In this document: positions 14,982 through 18,075 of the stretch, in pieces
Numbering within the stretch: the stretch's first letter is position 1
How the letters are laid out: every line of letters starts with the position of its first letter
DNA from: Clostridia bacterium
GTDB lineage: Bacteria > Bacillota > Clostridia > Christensenellales > UBA1242
Assembly (NCBI GenBank): GCA_017650795.1
Contig: JAGCEE010000142.1
Coordinates: 1-18,075 of the forward strand
DNA: 18,075 nt
Reading direction: 5' to 3'
The notes under the pieces: model-generated
The model's database searches: none
Told to the model about the DNA's origin: nothing
Seen by the model: only the letters and a program-made list of their open reading frames with translations
Translations under genes and position numbers: made by a program

Positions 14982-15905
14982 ATGTTAAAAGATTTTTTAC
15001 CAAAAGCACTGAGCGATGCCATATATTTAAAAAATACCGATGGTGATATAAACGAAATAAGATTAAGACTAAGTTGTCCAATAGTAGTTTGTGTTAATTT
15101 AAAGACATATTTTTTGTCGTCAAGTGGACTATGTAGTAATCCAAATGTGGCAATCTATGCAACAAGAGAACTTTTGGATGACATAGTTTTTAAAGCAAGT
15201 GATTATTCCATGTATTCAATTAGCGATCAGTTAAAACAAGGTTTTATTACGGTTGATGGTGGAATTAGAATAGGTGTTTGTGGAGAAGTTGTGGCAGACT
15301 GCGGAGAAATAAAAACAATAAAAAACATATCGTCTCTTTGCATAAGAGTGCCTCATGAAATTAAAGGAGCAAGCAAACAGATATTTAGCAAATTAATAAA
15401 TGGAGATAGGGTAATATATAATACGCTTTTAATATCGCCAGCAGGTGCAGGAAAAACAACGATGCTAAGAGATTTGGTCTATCAATTCTCATATCATAAC
15501 TATCCATATAATATCTTTATTGCAGACGAAAGAGGCGAAATTGTTGGAGGAAATAAAAATCCTTTTAATTTGGGTTATTTTTATGACAGTATTAGTTTTG
15601 TTAGCAAGCAAAAAAGTATGCTTTTTGGATTAAGAAGTATGTCGCCTGACATTGTAATAACAGACGAGATTGGCGAAAATGGGGATGCTGAGGCAATACA
15701 GCATCTAATCACATGTGGTGTTGGTGTTATTGCATCTGTGCATGGGGCAAGTTTGGATGATGTAAGAAAGAATCCTAGGCTATCAACTTTGCTTCAAGGA
15801 AAGTATTTTCAAAGATATATTGTACTTTCAAAGGAAAATGGGGTTGGAACATTGGAGGGAATATACAGAGAGGATTTTTCACGCATTTATGGTGGTACAT
15901 TATGA
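14982..15905 (+). CDS. spoIIIAA: Stage III sporulation protein AA, ATPase of the SpoIIIA-SpoIIQ channel
   Basis: SpoIIIAA is the secretion-ATPase-like motor of the channel that connects mother cell and forespore and supports late forespore gene expression. The 307-residue product has a Walker A motif SPAGAGKTT (152-160), ADERGEIVG as the conserved acidic box, and Walker B DIVITDEIG (223-231), followed by HGASLDDVRKNPRL. In the P-loop, Ala replaces the more common Pro/Val positions, which is not expected to harm it. The site GGGGGTG precedes ATG 14982. In Bacillus subtilis this operon is driven by mother-cell sigma-E; I could not identify a convincing sigma-E promoter here. It overlaps spoIIIAB by four bases (ATGA). 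Confidence 0.97.
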   Translation: MLKDFLPKALSDAIYLKNTDGDINEIRLRLSCPIVVCVNLKTYFLSSSGLCSNPNVAIYATRELLDDIVFKASDYSMYSISDQLKQGFITVDGGIRIGVCGEVVADCGEIKTIKNISSLCIRVPHEIKGASKQIFSKLINGDRVIYNTLLISPAGAGKTTMLRDLVYQFSYHNYPYNIFIADERGEIVGGNKNPFNLGYFYDSISFVSKQKSMLFGLRSMSPDIVITDEIGENGDAEAIQHLITCGVGVIASVHGASLDDVRKNPRLSTLLQGKYFQRYIVLSKENGVGTLEGIYREDFSRIYGGTL

Positions 15906-16396
15906 AAGCAATTTTGCTTATTTTAATTATTTCGATGTTTGGTGTAATTGGTTTTGGTGTTGCCGGTAGTTATTTTGAAAGAAAACGTTTTTTCTTTAAT
16001 TTATTAGAGTTTTTAAAACAAACAAAAAGTTTAGTTGGTTTTTCATCTACAAAACTTACAGAAATTTTAAACAAACAGTCTTATTATGGCGATAAACATT
16101 TTAAAAGACTAATTAAAAACTATATGAGTGTTCTTAATGATAATTTAAACATTAGTTTGGATAATTTGTTTTACGACATAACAATACTTACAAATGAAGA
16201 AAAACAGGATATATTCTCATTTTTTAAAGGGCTAGGAATGTACGACCAAACAACTCAAATAAAACAAATAGAATTGCTAGAATCAAAGTGTAAACATTAC
16301 TTTGAAACGGCTAGTGAGGACGCAAAAAAATATGGAGAGTTGTACTCTAAACTTGGTTTAATTGTTGGGGCTTTTGTTGCTTTGGTTGTTTTTTAG
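15902..16396 (+). CDS. spoIIIAB: Stage III sporulation protein AB
   Basis: SpoIIIAB is a mother-cell membrane protein with a GspF-like cytoplasmic domain, proposed to couple the SpoIIIAA ATPase to the channel. The 164-residue chain has an N-terminal hydrophobic helix (about 2-24), a helical cytoplasmic middle (LLEFLKQTKSLVGFSSTKLT and later LTNEEKQDIFSFFKGLGMYD, where F-x-x-LG is typical), a third helix with QIELLESKCKHYFETA and a C-terminal hydrophobic helix (LGLIVGAFVALVVF). Length is close to the Bacillus protein (171). It starts at ATG 15902 in an ATGA overlap with spoIIIAA. Confidence 0.93.
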   Translation: MKAILLILIISMFGVIGFGVAGSYFERKRFFFNLLEFLKQTKSLVGFSSTKLTEILNKQSYYGDKHFKRLIKNYMSVLNDNLNISLDNLFYDITILTNEEKQDIFSFFKGLGMYDQTTQIKQIELLESKCKHYFETASEDAKKYGELYSKLGLIVGAFVALVVF

Positions 16397-16449
16397 AATA
16401 AGTAGAAAGTTGTGTGTGTGTATTCATTTTTTAGGAGGTGCAAATTAAA

Positions 16450-16644
16450 TTGGAAGTTGATTTGATTATTAAAATTGCAGGCATAGGAATTCTTACGGGA
16501 GTTGTCACTCAAATACTAAAACACACAGGAAAAGATGATATTGCAACATTTGCAACACTTGCAGGGTTGGTTGTTGTTATAATGCTTGTTTTAAATATTG
16601 TTTCCGATTTGTTTAGCACTGTTAGAACAATGTTTGGGTTGTAG
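16450..16644 (+). CDS. spoIIIAC: Stage III sporulation protein AC
   Basis: SpoIIIAC is a small two-helix membrane protein of the channel. The chosen start is TTG 16450, giving MEVDLIIKIAGIGILTGVV and 64 residues, which matches the family opening (usually M-G/E-VD-L-I-F-K-IAG). AGGAGGTG at 16433-16440 serves it with a spacing of about nine bases. An in-frame GTG at 16438 overlaps that site and would add four residues, so I reject it. Two hydrophobic helices (about 5-22 and 36-57) flank the loop LKHTGKDDIAT, whose HxGKxxIA pattern is conserved. It lies 53 bases after spoIIIAB. Confidence 0.94.
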   Translation: MEVDLIIKIAGIGILTGVVTQILKHTGKDDIATFATLAGLVVVIMLVLNIVSDLFSTVRTMFGL

Positions 16645-16750
16645 TGTGTCTTTTAGTGTTATAAATGTTGTTAAATATTGAAGATTAACTAATGAATTTA
16701 CTAACTTATTTGGGTACGTTCTTTATTATTTGTAAAAAAAAGGAGCAAAT
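16645..16750 (+). other. Unusual 106-base gap between spoIIIAC and spoIIIAD
   Basis: No gene or clear hairpin was found here. Short ATG frames (for example at 16691) lack ribosome binding sites and run into spoIIIAD. In Bacillus subtilis these two genes are almost adjacent, so the spacer is longer than expected. The AGGAG of spoIIIAD lies at its right end. Confidence 0.5.
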
Positions 16751-17140
16751 TTGACTTTGTTTTTTAAAATAATTGGGGTGGCATTGCTAACTCTAATTTG
16801 TTATTTATTAGTAAAACAATCAAAGCCCGAGGTGGCATTTTTGGTCACCATTGTTGGCTCGTGTTTTATTGTTGGTTTATGTATGGATATGCTAATTACA
16901 ATTATTAACACGCTAACGGGTTTTGTTGAAAAGACAAATATAAATCAATCGCTTTTTACATCTGTTTTAAAAATAGTTGGGGTGGGCTATTTAACCGAAT
17001 TTGCATCTGGAATATGTGATGATGCTGGCAATTCGTCGCTCGCATCTAGGGTGCAGTTTGCTGGTAAAATATTTATTCTGTTTTTTAGCCTGCCGATTAT
17101 AAATAGTTTACTAAACATTATTATAGAGATATTGCCATGA
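16751..17140 (+). CDS. spoIIIAD: Stage III sporulation protein AD
   Basis: SpoIIIAD is an integral membrane component of the SpoIIIA channel. The 129-residue protein starts at TTG 16751, five bases after AGGAG (16741-16745). Four hydrophobic segments are visible (about 3-20, 27-50, 66-83 and 104-125). The family pattern VLKIVGVGYLTEFASGICDD is clear in the middle, followed by AGNSSLASRVQFAGKI. Length equals the typical family size (about 130). The stop codon overlaps the spoIIIAE start by four bases (ATGA at 17137-17140), indicating translational coupling. Confidence 0.96.
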   Translation: MTLFFKIIGVALLTLICYLLVKQSKPEVAFLVTIVGSCFIVGLCMDMLITIINTLTGFVEKTNINQSLFTSVLKIVGVGYLTEFASGICDDAGNSSLASRVQFAGKIFILFFSLPIINSLLNIIIEILP

Positions 17141-18075
17141 AAAAGATACTTTGTTTGATATTGATATTTTTTACATTCATTTCAAGCCCAATATTTTACG
17201 GCAATATTTATGCTTTTGCAGAGGAAAGTAATCAAAGTATAGAAGTTCAAATAAGTGAAAGTATAGATGAACAATTATCAAATATAGATACATCTAAAAT
17301 AGAGGAATTGTTTGCATCAATCACAAACTCAAATGAGGTGTTTAAAGCTAGTGATTTTAATACTTTAATTAAAAGCATAATAAACGGTAATGCACAAATA
17401 GAGGCGTCTTCGTTTGTTAATTACATTGTTAGAATTTTCTTTGATGATGTTATAAATTATCTTCCATATGCTTGTTTAATGCTTGCAATAGCGGTTTTAT
17501 ACAGCATGGTTGCAGGCACTTCTGAGTCTAATAAAAGCATTAGTGATATTGTACATTTTGTTTGTTTTGGGGCAATAGTTGTTATTTGTATTTCGTGTAT
17601 AACACATTTGGTTGGTTTAACATCTCAAACGATTGGTTCCGTAAAATCGCAAATGGATGTGGTTTTTCCAATACTTTTAACACTTGTGACTGCTCTTGGT
17701 GGCAATGTGTCGGCAAGTGTGTTTCAACCTGCAATGGTGACACTTTCTGGGTTTGCGATATCGCTTTTTACAAACATACTGCTTCCGCTTTTTACATTTA
17801 AAATTATATTTACAATAATTTCTAATCTTACAAGTGGGGTAAAGTTTAACAAGTTTGCTGAGTTTTTTGGCTCATGTTTTAAATGGATACTCGGTGGCTT
17901 ACTTACTATTTTTACTGCCTTTATGTCAATATCTGGAATAATGGCTGGCTCGGTTGATGGAATATCTATCAAAACGGCTAAATATACGATAAAATCAGGT
18001 GTGCCAATAATTGGTGGTTTTTTGTCTGATGGCGTAAATGTAATCATGATGTCGTGCTCGTTAATAAAAAACGCA
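17137..18075 (+). CDS. spoIIIAE: Stage III sporulation protein AE, 3'-truncated by window edge
   Basis: SpoIIIAE is a polytopic membrane subunit of the sporulation channel. The frame is open from ATG 17137 to the window end (313 codons, of about 400 in full proteins). It starts with a signal sequence (KKILCLILIFFTFISS... to about residue 28, ending near AFA), followed by a short extracytoplasmic acidic segment and several membrane helices from about residue 107 on. The conserved segment KSGVPIIGGFLSDGVNVIM occurs near the cut end. It overlaps spoIIIAD by four bases. The remaining genes of the operon (AF, AG, AH) should lie beyond the window. Confidence 0.95.
   Translation, partial: MKKILCLILIFFTFISSPIFYGNIYAFAEESNQSIEVQISESIDEQLSNIDTSKIEELFASITNSNEVFKASDFNTLIKSIINGNAQIEASSFVNYIVRIFFDDVINYLPYACLMLAIAVLYSMVAGTSESNKSISDIVHFVCFGAIVVICISCITHLVGLTSQTIGSVKSQMDVVFPILLTLVTALGGNVSASVFQPAMVTLSGFAISLFTNILLPLFTFKIIFTIISNLTSGVKFNKFAEFFGSCFKWILGGLLTIFTAFMSISGIMAGSVDGISIKTAKYTIKSGVPIIGGFLSDGVNVIMMSCSLIKNA

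Noticed and set aside
16691..16753. Short frame of about 20 codons in the spoIIIAC-AD gap
   Set aside because: No ribosome binding site, and its end overlaps the ribosome binding site and start of spoIIIAD.

Overview
The window is chromosomal DNA from a low-GC, endospore-forming Firmicute. The AT-rich third codon positions, strong AGGAGG-type ribosome binding sites, TTGACA/TATAAT promoters, the rimP-nusA-ylxR-ylxQ-infB-rbfA order, a flotillin of the FloA type and the spoIIIA sporulation operon all fit the class Clostridia. The dimeric-type glycyl-tRNA synthetase and the many unrecognised small proteins suggest an uncultured gut-type lineage, but this is inference and no species can be named.

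Layout. At 1-1101 (minus strand) lies the 5' part of glyS, which is divergent from everything else. Positions 1257-2539 hold two unrecognised genes, each with its own consensus promoter; the second is closed by an intrinsic terminator. After a 328-base gene-free stretch come an NfeD-family membrane protein, the flotillin FloA, and a membrane-anchored third gene whose reading frame is cut by an in-frame TAG and then stays open for 63 more codons (2868-4999).

Positions 5043-13547 appear to be one long transcription unit for translation and RNA metabolism. It starts with a promoter and a very stable leader hairpin. The genes are rimP, nusA, ylxR (rnpM), ylxQ, infB, rbfA, nrnA, a short truB without the usual C-terminal domain, an endonuclease IV-like TIM barrel, and a metallo-beta-lactamase-fold hydrolase that ends on its last metal ligand. 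Junctions are mostly short or overlapping, so the genes for ribosome assembly (RimP, RbfA), initiation (IF2), elongation and termination control (NusA), RNA decay (NrnA) and tRNA modification (TruB) are probably co-expressed.

Positions 13584-14209 hold efp with its own promoter, and 14289-14804 a small monocistronic gene with a WG-repeat-like segment and a strong terminator. From 14982 to the right edge runs the spoIIIA operon (spoIIIAA, AB, AC, AD and the 5' part of AE), which encodes the ATPase and membrane parts of the forespore-mother cell channel. efp lying just upstream of spoIIIA resembles the Bacillus subtilis order.

No tRNA, rRNA, CRISPR array, insertion sequence or phage gene was seen. 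The most interesting points are the amber-interrupted gene beside floA, the leader hairpin of the rimP operon, the divergent endonuclease IV-like protein, and the C-terminally shortened TruB and MBL-fold proteins.
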